NCBI RefSeq assembly: GCF_000966285.1
Contig: NZ_KQ031391.1
Coordinates: forward strand, 3,755,208 to 3,819,207
Length of the DNA stretch: 64,000 bases
Source of the DNA: Pseudofrankia sp. DC12
GTDB taxonomy: Bacteria; Actinomycetota; Actinomycetes; Frankiales; Frankiaceae
Reading direction: 5' to 3'
Positions 1-9,419 of the stretch are shown here, piece after piece (the first letter of the stretch is position 1; each line of letters begins with the position of its first letter). The notes beneath the pieces were generated by a model. It was given only the letters and a program-made list of their open reading frames with translations, was not told where the DNA came from and searched no databases. The position numbers and the translations under genes were made by a program.

Positions 1-297
1 CAGCGTCTCGGTGTCCTCCGCGTCGACCGCCTTCGGGCTGATCGTCAACGCGACCAGCTCACCGCCGCCGTTGACCGTCGCCGTGACGAGCCCGCCGCCG
101 GCGCTGCCGTCGATCCGGGCCTCGGCGAGCTCTCGCTGCGCGGCGACCATCGCCGCCTGCATCTTCTGCGCCTGCTCGAAGATCGCGCCGAAGCCGCCGA
201 GCCCGTCGCCCGTGCCACCGGCAGGGCCTGAACTGCCAGCAGGTACGGAACCTCCAGCAGGCCACGTGTTCCCGAACGGCTCGCCTGGACTCGACAT
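1..297 (-). CDS. ybaB: YbaB/EbfC nucleoid-associated protein, 3' end outside window
   Basis: The ATG is at 297 and the reading frame runs off the left edge after 99 codons. A Gly/Pro/Ser-rich N-terminus of about 30 residues leads into an alpha-helical stretch with [31 protein letters not shown] and then [15 protein letters not shown] (quoted in separate short parts of one helix-strand unit), which is the YbaB/EbfC pattern. The family forms DNA-binding dimers and sits between dnaX and recR in many bacteria; here it follows dnaX on the same strand with a 32-bp gap, so cotranscription is likely. The extended low-complexity N-terminus is longer than in E. coli YbaB. The C-terminus is not visible. 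Confidence 0.85.
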   Translation of the reverse strand, partial: MSSPGEPFGNTWPAGGSVPAGSSGPAGGTGDGLGGFGAIFEQAQKMQAAMVAAQRELAEARIDGSAGGGLVTATVNGGGELVALTISPKAVDAEDTETL

Positions 298-329
298 GAC
301 CATGATCCTACGTCCCGGGGACGACAGGT

Positions 330-2726
330 TCAGGTGGCACCACGTTGCTCCATGACGGTGGCGCCGAGCCCGACCCGCAGCAGCTCCATGGCGGCCGCTT
401 CGCCGGTCAGCGTCGAGCCCGCGTGCGCGGGAGCGTCCTCGTCGTCCAGCGAAGGCTCGTCGGGCCCGCCCGACTCGGCCACCCCGGCGGGGGCTGTTCC
501 GGGGGCGGCCGGTGCGAGGCCGCCCAGGTTGCCGCCGAGCGTGACCGGGGCGGTCCCGGGGGTACCGGCCAGGCCGGCGCCGGCCTGGTGGGCGTAGGCG
601 GTCGTCGCGACCCCCGCGGGGGAGGCGGCCTGCGGGACCTGGGGCAGTGCGCTGCCGGCGGACGGGTCCAGGCCGGGGCCGAGCGGCCCGCGAACGGCGG
701 TGGCGACGGCGGGGCCGGAAGCCGACGGAACCGAACCACCGCCTGGGCCGGTGGTCGCGCTGTGCCCGCCCAGGGCCGCGGGCGCGCTGCTGCCCCGGGC
801 GGCGGCGCCGAAGCGTCCCGGGGCCTGCGGCGCGAGACCGCCACCGGGCGTGGCCGGAGTGAAGCCGGCCGGCGGCCGGGGGGTGCTGTTCGGCGGCGGG
901 GCCGGATTGGGCGAAGCCCCTGGCATGGAGGGGTAGCCACCGCCGGACGGCGTGGCCGGCGGCCGAGCTGGCCCGCCACGAGGGCCGCCAGCCCCGGGCC
1001 GGCCGCCGCCAGGCTCGCCGATCGTCACGCGCCAGCCGCCGCCGAGCTGCTCCGCGAGCGCCTCGCAGAGCACGTCGATGTGGGTGCCCTGGCCGAACAT
1101 CTGCGCGATCCGCGGCGCGGAGAAGGCGAGGAACAACTCGCTCCCGCGGACGTCGAGGACGCTGGCGTACTCGGTGAGCAGCGCGAAGGTGGTCTGCTTG
1201 CGCCGGCGGGTCGCCGCGAGCACCTGGTCCCACACGGCACGCACGGTCGCCGCCTCGGCGCCCTCGCCGCCGCCGGGAGCCTGCGGGGCGGGTGCCGCCG
1301 GGGCGGCGGGCCGCGAGGCTTGGGGCGGCGGGGCGCTGGGTGGGCTGGCCGGAGCCGTCGGGCCGCCACCCCGGCTGCCGGGCTGCTGGGTGTCGGGCGC
1401 GGGCCCAGCCGAGCCTGCCGGGGGCTGAGGCCGCGACGTGTCCGACCGGAGCGCCCCGGCAGGCTCGGGCGGGAGGGAGGCCGGGGCGGCGGGGGCGGTC
1501 GACCCGCCCGGGGCCGTTGGGGGGGCGCCAGCCCCGGCCCGCGCGACGGGTGCCGCCGGCGGCGGGCCGGCGGCGAGGCCTCGTTCCAGCCGTTCCAGCC
1601 GGGTGAGCAGGGCCGCCGGATCGGTCGCCGCCGCCGGCAACAGCGCCCGGGCCACCACCAGTTCCAGCAACAGGCGCGGACTAGCTGTCCCGCGCATCTC
1701 CGTGAGGCCGTTGTGCAGCACGTCCGCGGTCCGGGACAGCTCGGCCGGGCCGACCCGGCCGGCCTGCGCCTTCATCCGCTCGATCTGGTCGGCGGAGAAC
1801 GCGTCCAGCAGGCCCCGCTCGGCCGCGTCCGGCACCGCCTTGATCATGATGAGGTCGCGCAGCCGGTCGAGCAGATCGGCGGTGAACCGGCGGGGGTCGT
1901 GCCCCGAGCCGACGACCTTCTCGACGACGGTGAACAGGGTCGCGCCGTCCCGAGCCGCCAGCGCGTCGACGGTCTCGTCCAGCAGCACGCCGTCGGTCAT
2001 GCCGAGCAGGGCGACCGCCCGGTCGTAGCGCAGCCCGTCCGAGCCGGCCCCGGCGAGCAGCTGGTCGAGCACCGACAGCGAGTCACGCACGGAGCCGGCA
2101 CCGGCGCGGACCACCAGCGGCAGCACCGCCGGGTCGACGTCGACGTCCTCCTGCGCGGCCACCGAGGCCAGATGGTCGCGCAGCACTCCCGGCGGCACCA
2201 GCCGGAACGCGTAGTGGTGGGTGCGGGACCGGATGGTGGCGATCACCTTGTCCGGCTCGGTGGTGGCGAAGACGAACTTCAGGTAGGCCGGCGGCTCCTC
2301 GACCACCTTGAGCAGCGCGTTGAACGCGGCCGCCGTGACCATGTGCGCCTCGTCGACGACGAAGATCTTGAAGCGCGCCGACGCGGGTGCGAAGAAGGCC
2401 CGCTCCCGGAGGTCGCGGGCGTCGTCGACGAGACCATGCGAGGCGGCGTCGATCTCGGTGACGTCCATGGACGAGCCGGTGCGGATGGACACGCACTGGT
2501 CGCAGACCCCGCACGGATCCGGGGTCGGCCCGCGCTCGCAGTTCAGCGACGCGGCGAGGATCCGGGCCGAGGACGTCTTGCCACAGCCGCGCGGACCGCT
2601 GAACAGGTAGGCATGGTGCAACCGGCCGGTCCGCAGCGCCTGCATGAGCGCGGAGGTCACGTGCTCCTGACCCACGACCTGGCTGAACGTCGCGGGCCGG
2701 TACCGGTTGTACAGCGCTGTGCTCAC
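330..2726 (-). CDS. dnaX: DNA polymerase III subunit gamma/tau
   Basis: Clamp-loader ATPase that loads the beta clamp during replication. The N-terminus ([20 protein letters not shown]) is typical. Walker A GPRGCGKT is at residues 44-51, the four zinc cysteines are at 63, 72, 75 and 78, and Walker B VVDEAH is at 123-128. Domain III follows to about residue 370. The remaining 430 residues are mostly Pro/Ala/Gly linker around one conserved island ([20 protein letters not shown], about residues 520-600). The protein is 798 aa, long but normal for a high-GC actinobacterium that makes only tau-length product. Start is GTG. ybaB follows on the same strand. Confidence 0.97.
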   Translation of the reverse strand: MSTALYNRYRPATFSQVVGQEHVTSALMQALRTGRLHHAYLFSGPRGCGKTSSARILAASLNCERGPTPDPCGVCDQCVSIRTGSSMDVTEIDAASHGLVDDARDLRERAFFAPASARFKIFVVDEAHMVTAAAFNALLKVVEEPPAYLKFVFATTEPDKVIATIRSRTHHYAFRLVPPGVLRDHLASVAAQEDVDVDPAVLPLVVRAGAGSVRDSLSVLDQLLAGAGSDGLRYDRAVALLGMTDGVLLDETVDALAARDGATLFTVVEKVVGSGHDPRRFTADLLDRLRDLIMIKAVPDAAERGLLDAFSADQIERMKAQAGRVGPAELSRTADVLHNGLTEMRGTASPRLLLELVVARALLPAAATDPAALLTRLERLERGLAAGPPPAAPVARAGAGAPPTAPGGSTAPAAPASLPPEPAGALRSDTSRPQPPAGSAGPAPDTQQPGSRGGGPTAPASPPSAPPPQASRPAAPAAPAPQAPGGGEGAEAATVRAVWDQVLAATRRRKQTTFALLTEYASVLDVRGSELFLAFSAPRIAQMFGQGTHIDVLCEALAEQLGGGWRVTIGEPGGGRPGAGGPRGGPARPPATPSGGGYPSMPGASPNPAPPPNSTPRPPAGFTPATPGGGLAPQAPGRFGAAARGSSAPAALGGHSATTGPGGGSVPSASGPAVATAVRGPLGPGLDPSAGSALPQVPQAASPAGVATTAYAHQAGAGLAGTPGTAPVTLGGNLGGLAPAAPGTAPAGVAESGGPDEPSLDDEDAPAHAGSTLTGEAAAMELLRVGLGATVMEQRGAT

Positions 2727-2891
2727 TGGCCCGTCTCCCCGCCCGTCTTCCCGCTTGGCCCAACGAGCTCGCCTACGTCGCGAGCGGTGCCCATTGTCCC
2801 CTCCTGCCGCGGGCGTCCGTCCGGGCCACTACGGGCCCCGCCCTCCCGAGGTCTCCCGGAGCGGCCGACCTGGGTGGCCCCGCGGCCTCGG

Positions 2892-3443
2892 TCAGCGGAT
2901 CAGCTGGGTGTGCCCGGACAGGAGAGCGAGCAGGTGCGGCCGGTGGGCCTCCGCGACCGCTCGCAGCGGCAATGGCTGGCCCGTAGCGCCCCGGCCGGGG
3001 CCGGTCAGCAGCAGGATGAGGTCGTCCGCCTGAGCCCGATAGGGAAAGTGAGCCCACGCGAACGCCGCGGAGCTCGTCGCGGTCTGCACACGCACGCCGG
3101 CAGGCTCGACGTCGACAGTGAACGAGCCGGCGAGGCATGGGTTGTCGGCCAGCTGGCGGCGCACCGCCGCCCGTCCGGCCCGCCGCGGCGACAACCGCCA
3201 GAAGAACAAGCAGTAGTAGAACGCTCCCACGGCGGCGACCGTGATTCCGGCCGGAAACGACCCAGTCGATCCACCGACCAGCAACACGGCCACTGGTACG
3301 ACCACTGCCGCGACGATGCGTACCCGCCGCACTTGGGAACGCATTCGCGAGGCAGTGGCCGTCGCGAGCTCGTCGGGGCTGAGCAGGAACATCAGCTGGA
3401 TGCCACCGGCGGCCGTGGCGGACGAAGCGGGCGAGTCGAACAC
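2892..3443 (-). CDS. YcxB-like two-TM membrane protein
   Basis: 183 aa. Two adjacent hydrophobic segments (about residues 42-60 and 65-82) are followed by a soluble C-terminal domain with an aromatic-rich pattern (FAWAHFPYRAQADDLILLL) like the YcxB domain. Function is unknown. A start at the internal Met 18 (MFLLSPDELATAT) would remove a weak, low-complexity leader and may be the true one. It lies between ffs and dnaX on the same strand. The YcxB assignment is by pattern only. Confidence 0.65.
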   Translation of the reverse strand: MFDSPASSATAAGGIQLMFLLSPDELATATASRMRSQVRRVRIVAAVVVPVAVLLVGGSTGSFPAGITVAAVGAFYYCLFFWRLSPRRAGRAAVRRQLADNPCLAGSFTVDVEPAGVRVQTATSSAAFAWAHFPYRAQADDLILLLTGPGRGATGQPLPLRAVAEAHRPHLLALLSGHTQLIR

Positions 3444-3500
3444 CGCGCCGAGTTTAGGCAGGCCCGGACGGGCCGTACCTTCCGGGCGGGGCGATCAACG

Positions 3501-3596
3501 AGAGGACCCCCCGCACACCCGCCAGAGCCCGCTTATCCTTGCTGCCTTCCGGCCCTGGGGAGGTTCACGAGGATGACGCCGCACGAGGGGTCTGCC
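3501..3596 (-). ncRNA. ffs: signal recognition particle RNA (4.5S type)
   Basis: Read on the minus strand, the region carries the SRP RNA domain IV signature CCGGAAGGCAGCAAGG preceded by GTGAACCTCCCCAGGG and followed by AAGCGGGCTCTGGCGGG. The outer arms near 3590 (ACCCC) and 3507 (GGGGGGT) can pair to close the long hairpin. Size of about 95 nt and position between tRNA-Ser and dnaX are usual for actinobacteria. The RNA binds Ffh for cotranslational membrane targeting. Exact ends are estimated. Confidence 0.9.
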
Positions 3597-3946
3597 ACGC
3601 AGCATAGCCCGCCAGCGCCGATCTTGACGCCGAGGCTCCGAGTGCCCTGGGCCCCAGGCCATCCGTAACCCGGCAAACGCCCCGCCCGCCGGTGGGCCGG
3701 TCGTCCCTAGGCCGTCGTTTCGCCCTCCAGTGGTCGTCACCGAGGCAGAGCGACAGCCGCCGGAGGCGAAAACCACGATCAACGAGCGGCGAGGCGCGCA
3801 TGGTCCGGCGCTGACCTCGCCACCCGAGGTCAGCGGTGCTCGGACCTCGTCTCGCTCACGAGAGGTCTGCCCGGAGAGGCCGAGCTGAGCTGGACCGTGG
3901 TCGACCCCTGGCCCAGACACTCCCGCGATCCGGTAGTCTCGTCGGC

Positions 3947-4031
3947 GGAGGACTCGCCTAGTGGCCTAGGGCGCACGCTTGGAAAGCGTGTTGGGCTTAC
4001 ACCCTCGCGGGTTCGAATCCCGCGTCCTCCG
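3947..4031 (+). tRNA. tRNA-Ser (GGA)
   Basis: Acceptor arms GGAGGAC and GTCCTCC pair; the anticodon stem-loop CACGC-TTGGAAA-GCGTG gives anticodon GGA; a long variable arm (TTGGGCTTACACCCTCG) and GGTTCGAATCC T-arm follow. Discriminator is G and CCA is not encoded. Type II tRNA of 85 nt. Confidence 0.97.
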
Positions 4032-4156
4032 CCCTGATCATACGTGACGGAAGATCTCTAACGGGCCGCTGACCTGGCGCACCACCGCCAGGCGCGGCCC
4101 GTGGCATGTCCCGGACTGCCCCCGCGCGCGTGGGTTAGACCGTGGGCGCGCACCGG

Positions 4157-4687
4157 TCAGGACGTCGGCTGCGCGCTGGGCGCCGCGGTCTGGCCCGCTG
4201 GTGGTGTCGGCGCGAGTGAGGCGCATGCGGTGCGGGCCTTGGCCCAGGTCTGCGCGTCGACGCCGGCCGGTGCCGCGGTCGACAACGCCCCGCCCGGCCC
4301 GCCTCCGCCCGGCCCGCCTCCGCCCGGCCCGCCCGCGCGCTGGCCACCGTTCGGCATCCCGGAAGGCGGCGACCCCGACGGGCGGGCGCCCTGCGGCGGC
4401 GTGCCGCCCTGTCCCGTCCGGCCCCGCCGCCCGTCCCGGCGGACGGGGTCGGCAAGGTGACGCCGTTCTGGGCCAGGCAGGAGATGTAGGCGCTCATGGC
4501 GCTGCTGGCGCCACCGGCGGAGGCGCCAGAGCCGGCGGTGGTCGCGTTGCCTGCCTGCGCAGTGCTGGTCCCGCCGGTGCCGCACGCGCCGAGAGCCAGC
4601 ACCAGGGCCGGGGCGGCCAGCCAGCGGCCGCCTTTCGCGCGTGAGGCGCGCCATCGTTGTCAGGCTGGCAATCCTGCGGCCGTCCAT
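4157..4687 (-). pseudogene. frameshifted small secreted lipoprotein gene
   Basis: An AGGAGG ribosome site (4691-4696 on this strand) precedes ATG at 4687, whose frame gives a basic N-terminus (MDGRRIASLTTMARLTRERR). The hydrophobic stretch and lipobox (LVLALGACG) lie in the +1 frame, followed by a region with AMSAYISCLAQNGVTLPTP. The Pro/Gly-rich tail and the conserved end (WAKARTACASL) are back in the first frame, stopping at 4157. The span is 531 bp, exactly 177 codons, so two compensating indels (one before the lipobox, one around 4420-4440) would restore one protein. Either the gene is broken or the sequence has two indel errors. Homologous actinobacterial lipoproteins with a YxSCL..HGV motif are of unknown function. 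Confidence 0.6.
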
Positions 4688-5320
4688 GATCCTCCTAGGT
4701 GGGCGTCGTCCGGATGCTCCAGAGCCATCCGTGGCGGCCACCATGGCGAGGCTGGCCGTGCTGAGGCTGTGGCGTGGCTGGGATCCAGAAATGACCGTGG
4801 GACGGCAGGCGACCCGGACCGGGTCCGTCCCCACTGTTCGGTCGAATCTGACCGAGAAACGCGTCTGAGGGGGCGGTTGGACTCGCTTCGGGGCGGGGGG
4901 CTGCACGGTCTGCGCCGCCAGATCCAAAAACGGTCAAGGGCGTCGAACAACCAGGCAACGGGCAGCCCAACCAGGTCCGGTAGCGGTGTGACGGTGGTGA
5001 CATCGGGTCGTACCGGCGACCGGGCGGCGTGGATCGGCGCTGGTAGCGGGCGTGGCGGCTCGCCGGATGTTTGGGGCAAGCCGGGCACGTGCCGGTGCCG
5101 CCGCACCGTCGTCGGGCAACGCGTGGCATGCTCTGGCCCAGCCGGTTGGAACCTCGCCGTGACATTCCGTCGGAGCCCTGCCGAGGACGCCGGCCGTGCG
5201 CCCGTGGGCGTGCGGCCGAACGCCTCCCACCGACGGCTGTCGCGACGTCGCCCGGCTCGGCCGACGGCGGCTCACTGTCGCCGTTCTGAGTCTTTGACAG
5301 GTACTTCTTCGGAGGTTGTC
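4688..5320. other. intergenic, no supportable gene
   Basis: About 630 bp between the lipoprotein gene and a short ORF. Candidate ORFs on both strands have arginine/proline-rich, non-conserved translations and no ribosome sites. It presumably holds the lipoprotein promoter at its left end. Confidence 0.5.
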
Positions 5321-5410
5321 ATGAAGCGTGTCGGCATCGTCGTCCTGCTGGTCGCCCTCGCTACCGGCGGGTTCTTCCTTCGTCAGCGCAGGGGCAAGCA
5401 GGAGGCCTGA
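5321..5410 (+). CDS. 29-aa single-TM peptide
   Basis: GGAGG at 5311-5315 stands 5 nt before ATG 5321. The peptide is MKRVGIVVLLVALATGGFF followed by LRQRRGKQEA: a single hydrophobic helix and a basic tail, resembling small actinobacterial membrane peptides such as the DLW-39 type but without the DLW motif. A perfect 8-bp-arm hairpin begins 8 bp after the stop, supporting a real transcription unit. Function unknown. Confidence 0.6.
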   Translation: MKRVGIVVLLVALATGGFFLRQRRGKQEA

Positions 5411-5417
5411 GCGAGAA

Positions 5418-5441
5418 CCGTCCGGGATTGATTCCGGACGG
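5418..5441 (+). terminator. hairpin terminator after the 29-aa ORF
   Basis: Arms CCGTCCGG (5418-5425) and CCGGACGG (5434-5441) with an 8-nt AT-rich loop and no T run, as is common in actinobacteria. Confidence 0.6.
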
Positions 5442-5594
5442 CTTCGCTGAAGTGGCATTCAAATGGGTGAGCGGATGACCGGTCTGGGCTTTTTGGCCAG
5501 CTGACGGGGCCGGCCAGCCCTCGGGACAACGCGCGAGACGACGGGCCTTTCGGCGCCTGCCGGCAGTCTGCGCGCCTGCCCCGATGCCGGCTGG

Positions 5595-7019
5595 ATGGGA
5601 AGACTCACGGTGCACCGGTACGACGCCCGTACGGGCGAGCTGGCCAGCGCCGTCATCGCCTATGCGCAGGAACGCCTGCGGCTCGATCCCGCGCCGCTGG
5701 ACGCGCCGCTGTCGCCGGCGGAGCTTGCCGCCCGTGCGGGCGAGACGGTCACCCCGGATGGCCTCGGTGGCGCCGAGGCACTGCGGTTGTTCGACGAGGT
5801 GCTGGCCCGTGCCTGCATCTCCACCGACCATCCGCGCTACCTGTCGTTCATCCCGGCGGCGCCGACAAGGGCCGCCGTGCTGTTCGACCTGGTAGTCGGC
5901 GCCTCGTCCATCTACGGGGGCAGCTGGCTGGAGGGCGCTGGCGCGGTCTACGCGGAGAACCAGGCGCTGCGGTGGCTCGCGGATCTCGCCGGTCTGCCCT
6001 CGTCGGCCGGCGGTGTCTTCGTGCCGGGCGGCACCGTGGGGAACCTCTCCGCGCTGGTCGCGGCCCGGCATACGGCTCGCGCCCGCCGCTCGGCGCCGGC
6101 GGCCGCCGAGGCGAACGGCTCGTCGTCGCCACCCGGACGCTGGAGCTTCGTCTGCGGCGAGGAGGCGCACTCCTCGCTGGTTGAGGCGGCCCGGGTGATG
6201 GACGTCGACATCGTCATCGCCCCGTCCAGCGAAGCTGGGCGGTTCACCGGCGCGGCGCTCGCCGCGGCGGTCGACGGCCTGCCGGCCGATCGGCGGGCAG
6301 GCGTCTTCGCGGTCGTGGCGACGGCCGGAAGCACCCAGTTCGGTCTGGTCGACGATCTGCGCGGGCTGGCCTACGCCGCAGGCCAACGCGGGCTGTGGTT
6401 GCACGTCGACGGCGCGTACGGGCTCGCTGCCTTGGCCGCGCCATCGGCCAAGGCCCGGTTCGACGGCCTGGAGCTGGCCGACTCATTGATCGTCGACCCG
6501 CACAAGTGGTTGTTCGCCCCGTTCGACGCCTGCGCGCTGATCTACCGGGAGCCCGCACTCGCCCGGGCCGCGCACACGCAGCAGGCCGGCTACCTGGACG
6601 TTCTGGGTTCGGGTGACTGGAACCCGTCGGACTTCGCGGTCGGGCTGTCCCGGCGTGCTCGCGGGCTTCCCTTCTGGTTCTCGCTCGCGGTGCACGGCAC
6701 GGACGCCTATGCGGAGGCGGTCGAGAGTGCGCTGCGTACCACGGCCTTGTGCGCCGGCCAGATCCGGGCAAGGACCTATCTGGAACTCGTCGGCGAGCCG
6801 GAGCTCTCCGTCGTGGTCTTCCGCCGGCTCGGCTGGACGTCGGCCCAATACCACGCCTGGTCCGACCGGCTGTTGCGGGACGGCCTGGCTTTCGTCACGC
6901 CGACCGTGCATGACGGGGAGACGCTCGCGCGGTTCGCCATCGTCTCGCCGCGCACGACGCCGAAGGACACCGCGCTCATCCTCGACACGATGCTCGCCGA
7001 TCCCGAGCCGAAGTCGTGA
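5595..7019 (+). CDS. PLP-dependent group II decarboxylase family protein
   Basis: 474 aa of the aromatic-L-amino-acid/glutamate decarboxylase fold. Hallmarks are the N-terminal PRYLSFIPAAPT, GVFVPGGTVGNLSALVAAR, the HVDGAYG motif, and SLIVDPHKWLFAPFD, whose lysine (near residue 302) would hold pyridoxal phosphate. It would decarboxylate an aromatic or acidic amino acid in the cytosol; the substrate cannot be read from sequence. Start ATG 5595; an in-frame GTG at 5610 is an alternative. It stands alone and is followed immediately by a strong hairpin. Confidence 0.9.
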   Translation: MGRLTVHRYDARTGELASAVIAYAQERLRLDPAPLDAPLSPAELAARAGETVTPDGLGGAEALRLFDEVLARACISTDHPRYLSFIPAAPTRAAVLFDLVVGASSIYGGSWLEGAGAVYAENQALRWLADLAGLPSSAGGVFVPGGTVGNLSALVAARHTARARRSAPAAAEANGSSSPPGRWSFVCGEEAHSSLVEAARVMDVDIVIAPSSEAGRFTGAALAAAVDGLPADRRAGVFAVVATAGSTQFGLVDDLRGLAYAAGQRGLWLHVDGAYGLAALAAPSAKARFDGLELADSLIVDPHKWLFAPFDACALIYREPALARAAHTQQAGYLDVLGSGDWNPSDFAVGLSRRARGLPFWFSLAVHGTDAYAEAVESALRTTALCAGQIRARTYLELVGEPELSVVVFRRLGWTSAQYHAWSDRLLRDGLAFVTPTVHDGETLARFAIVSPRTTPKDTALILDTMLADPEPKS

Positions 7020-7022
7020 AAA

Positions 7023-7065
7023 GGCCCTCGGAAGCCGCGCGACATTGAGCGGTCTTCCGAGGGCC
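7023..7065 (+). terminator. terminator after the decarboxylase gene
   Basis: Perfect 12-bp arms GGCCCTCGGAAG (7023-7034) and CTTCCGAGGGCC (7054-7065) start 3 bp after the stop codon. Confidence 0.8.
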
Positions 7066-7371
7066 GGCGGCAGTCGTCCGCCACGTCCGCGTCTCGGGTC
7101 GACGCTGACACCGGTGCCGACGGGCGCGCGCACCGAGCCGCCGCGGCGTCCGGACGCCGCGGGAGATTTTCGGGCCATCGCCGTCTTTCCGGACGTCGCT
7201 GTCCGTTATTCGCCGATGACGCCGATGGAGGACAGAAATGGCATCCGCGCGGCGCGCGTGTCAATGGCGCGCGCCGCGCGGACCTTCGGGGAGGTCGACG
7301 GCCGGCGTAGACGGAGGAACTCCGCGAAACCCCGCCCCCGCTGGCCGCCGTTCATCCCCCGGCCTGGTGGG
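7066..7371. other. intergenic, no gene seen
   Basis: About 305 bp between the decarboxylase terminator and the convergent NAD(P)-binding gene. It contains GCGCGC-rich stretches and no ORF with coding character. Confidence 0.5.
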
Positions 7372-8016
7372 TCAGTAGCCGATGGTGAACCGCTGGTTGA
7401 CGTGCTTGGCCTTGTCGATCTCGTCGATGATGGCCACCGCGAGGTCGTCGGTCGACATCGCCATGTTGCCGCGGCCGTCCTGGACGGGCTGGTCGGTGCC
7501 GGTGCGGTAGGTGTCCCGGCGCTTGCCCTGGACCAGTTGCACCGGCGGCGGGCAGATCACGGTCCAGCGCACGTTGCCCTTGGCAGCCCGCAGCACGTCG
7601 AGGGCCTCCGCCTGGCCGAGCGCGTCCTTGCGCATGTTGTTCGGGAACTCGGGGTCGTCGAGGACGCGGGCGCCCTGCCCGTCCTCGAGGGTGCCGCCGT
7701 GACCCACGTGGATGAGGCGCGGCGCGCTGCCGCCCAGCTTGGTCAGCGCGTCGATCATCGTGCGGGCACTGTTCGCCCAGATCTTCTTGTCGTTGCCGCC
7801 GACGGCCACGACGACCGCGTCGGCACCGTCCGCGAGGCTGTGCACCGAGTCGCGCGAAGTGGCGTCACCGGCAGCGGCGTTGGCCTTCCTGGACAGCTTG
7901 CTGAGCTTCGCCTCGTCACGGGCGACCGCGGTGACCTTGTGGCCGCGCCGGATCGCCTCGTTGACGACGGACTGGCCAACCTTGCCGCTCGCGCCGAACA
8001 CCACAACCGTTGCCAT
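7372..8016 (-). CDS. NAD(P)H-binding atypical SDR (NmrA-like)
   Basis: 214 aa. The N-terminus MATVVVFGASGKVGQSVVNEA carries the GASGxxG dinucleotide-binding motif of atypical short-chain dehydrogenases, then VTAVARDEAKL, an AVVVAVGG strand and an IHVGHGGTL region. The classical YxxxK is not obvious, so it may bind NAD(P) for a regulatory or reductase role; the substrate is unknown. The ribosome site AGGAGG lies about 9 nt before the ATG. It is the only gene on its strand here and faces the decarboxylase tail to tail. Confidence 0.85.
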   Translation of the reverse strand: MATVVVFGASGKVGQSVVNEAIRRGHKVTAVARDEAKLSKLSRKANAAAGDATSRDSVHSLADGADAVVVAVGGNDKKIWANSARTMIDALTKLGGSAPRLIHVGHGGTLEDGQGARVLDDPEFPNNMRKDALGQAEALDVLRAAKGNVRWTVICPPPVQLVQGKRRDTYRTGTDQPVQDGRGNMAMSTDDLAVAIIDEIDKAKHVNQRFTIGY

Positions 8017-8658
8017 TCTTCATTACCTCCTGGCGGGGATAGGTTGCGCGTCACGCTCCACCGGAGAATCTATCGACAAACGCTGCCCATCGCATTTAAA
8101 AAATCATTCTCCGGGGCCGCGCCGCGACCTTCCAGTGAAGTCATGATCCGCATTCTTTTTCCTTCGCACCGACTATTGCATGCCGGCCGGCCGCTGCAAC
8201 CCGGCCCATGGATGTACCCACCCGGGCGCACGCACCCACGCAGATTCCGCCCACCCGGAGCCGCACTTCCCGAACGCTGGGACGGCTGGCTACTTCTTCT
8301 CCTGAAAAGCCGGCGAATGCTCCCCGGTCCGTAAACCGTCAGGGGCGGCCCTGACGGACCTCGGTGCCCCGCCCGTAGCTGGAAGATGTCGCGGAACCGG
8401 CGCGCCGGACGGGTCGGGCGAGCAGGCATGACGCGGCGGCCGGAGGTGTTTCGGGCGCGAGTTGGCGGAGCGCCGCTCGCGGCCAACGGTCACGGGGAGT
8501 GCGCGTCGCCGGCGGCCGTGGTCGCCCACCCGAGGGACCAAGTGCCCGGGCGAGTTCACCGTCGGACGACCGGGCGAGGGTGTGCCCGACGGACGCCCGG
8601 CGGTTAGCCGGAGACTGGCGCCGACCGCCCGGCTCCCCGGCCCGAGCTGTCCGGTCTG
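8017..8658. other. intergenic with locally AT-rich segment, no gene seen
   Basis: 640 bp. The first 150 bp (about 8080-8180) are clearly less GC-rich than the surroundings and should contain the promoter of the leftward NAD(P)-binding gene. The rest has no ORF with conserved features; part may be the eroded 5' portion of the reductase pseudogene that follows. Confidence 0.45.
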
Positions 8659-9186
8659 GCTCAGTCGGATGCTGCAGGGTTCGGGGCTGGACATCAGCGA
8701 CGGAGTGCTGACCGGGCCCACCACCCACGCCGTCTTCATGGACGGGGGGTAGCCCCGGCGGTCATCCCCTGGATCGTGGCCGCCGGCGACGTGGCCCGCT
8801 GGCCGAACCTGCTGTCGACCGGAACCCCCGGCGGGTCGAGTACTGGATCACCGCGTCCGAGCACGGTCAGGCGGCCGCCGACGCCCTCCTGCTCGGCCCC
8901 GACGTGGCGCCGCCGTTCACGCCGATACGCCGCTTCTGGACCGAGCAGTTCGGCATCCGGCTGCAGGGTGTCGGGCGCCCCCGCCCTCGCCGACACCTGC
9001 CGGCTCGCCGAGGGCTCACCCAAGGCCCTCGAGCTCGTCGCCGTGTACACCCCCCCGGAAGGGCATCGTGGTCGGCGCCGTCAGCGCGAACGCGGGGGCC
9101 AGGCTGCTGGAGTACGCCGATCTCATCGGCTGGCCCCTCGACGCGCCCCTCTCGGTCGACACCCCGGAGAACGGAGCCCGACTGAC
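8659..9186 (+). pseudogene. decayed FAD-dependent ferredoxin reductase, C-terminal half
   Basis: Reading across frames gives a continuous reductase tail: WLSRMLQGSGLDISDGVL to a stop near 8752; then VIPWIVAAGDVARWPNLL; after a shift RRVEYWITASEHGQAAADAL and PFTPIRRFWTEQFGIRLQGVG; after another shift GAPALADTCRLAEGS; and finally IVVGAVSANAGARLLEYADL. These match the NAD/FAD-binding end and the Reductase_C domain of Rieske-type ferredoxin reductases. At least four frame breaks or stops are needed and the N-terminal FAD half is absent. It ends about 80 bp before tRNA-Ser(CGA). Confidence 0.7.
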
Positions 9187-9266
9187 CCGGTCTGATCCAC
9201 CGACCCGGACGAGATCGACGCCGGCCGGGCTCCATCCGCCCATCTCCGTCTAGTAAGCTCACCTGC

Positions 9267-9353
9267 GGTGGAGTCGCCTAGTGGCCGAGGGCGCACGCCT
9301 CGAAAGCGTGTGAGGGGGCAACCCCTCCGTGGGTTCAAATCCCACCTCCACCG
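9267..9353 (+). tRNA. tRNA-Ser (CGA), AICE integration site
   Basis: Acceptor arms GGTGGAG and CTCCACC, anticodon stem-loop CACGC-CTCGAAA-GCGTG (one mismatch-free stem with G-rich D arm), anticodon CGA, long variable arm and GGTTCAAATCC T-arm; 87 nt, CCA not encoded. Its 3' two thirds, from the anticodon stem onward, form the left copy of the 57-bp repeat bounding the integrative element. Confidence 0.96.
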
Positions 9354-9354
9354 C
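9298..9354 (+). repeat. left attachment site (attL), 57-bp direct repeat
   Basis: Identical to 22250-22306. It covers the anticodon loop through the acceptor end of tRNA-Ser(CGA), so the tRNA stays functional after integration. Confidence 0.95.
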
Positions 9355-9369
9355 CCTTGGACCAGCACA

Positions 9370-9409
9370 AACGGCCGGACCGGTTGATCTTCCTACCGGG
9401 CCGGCCGTT
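9370..9409. terminator. bidirectional hairpin between tRNA-Ser and int
   Basis: Arms AACGGCCGG (9370-9378) and CCGGCCGTT (9401-9409), with further ACCGG/CCGGT pairing inside. It lies 16 bp after the tRNA and 11 bp before the int stop codon, so it could end transcripts from both sides. Confidence 0.6.
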
Positions 9410-9419
9410 CGCTTTGGTC

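Noticed and set aside
345-3668. Open frame of 1,107 codons on the plus strand across dnaX
   Set aside because: Antisense shadow of dnaX and ffs in very GC-rich DNA; Arg/Gly/Pro translation without motifs or ribosome site.
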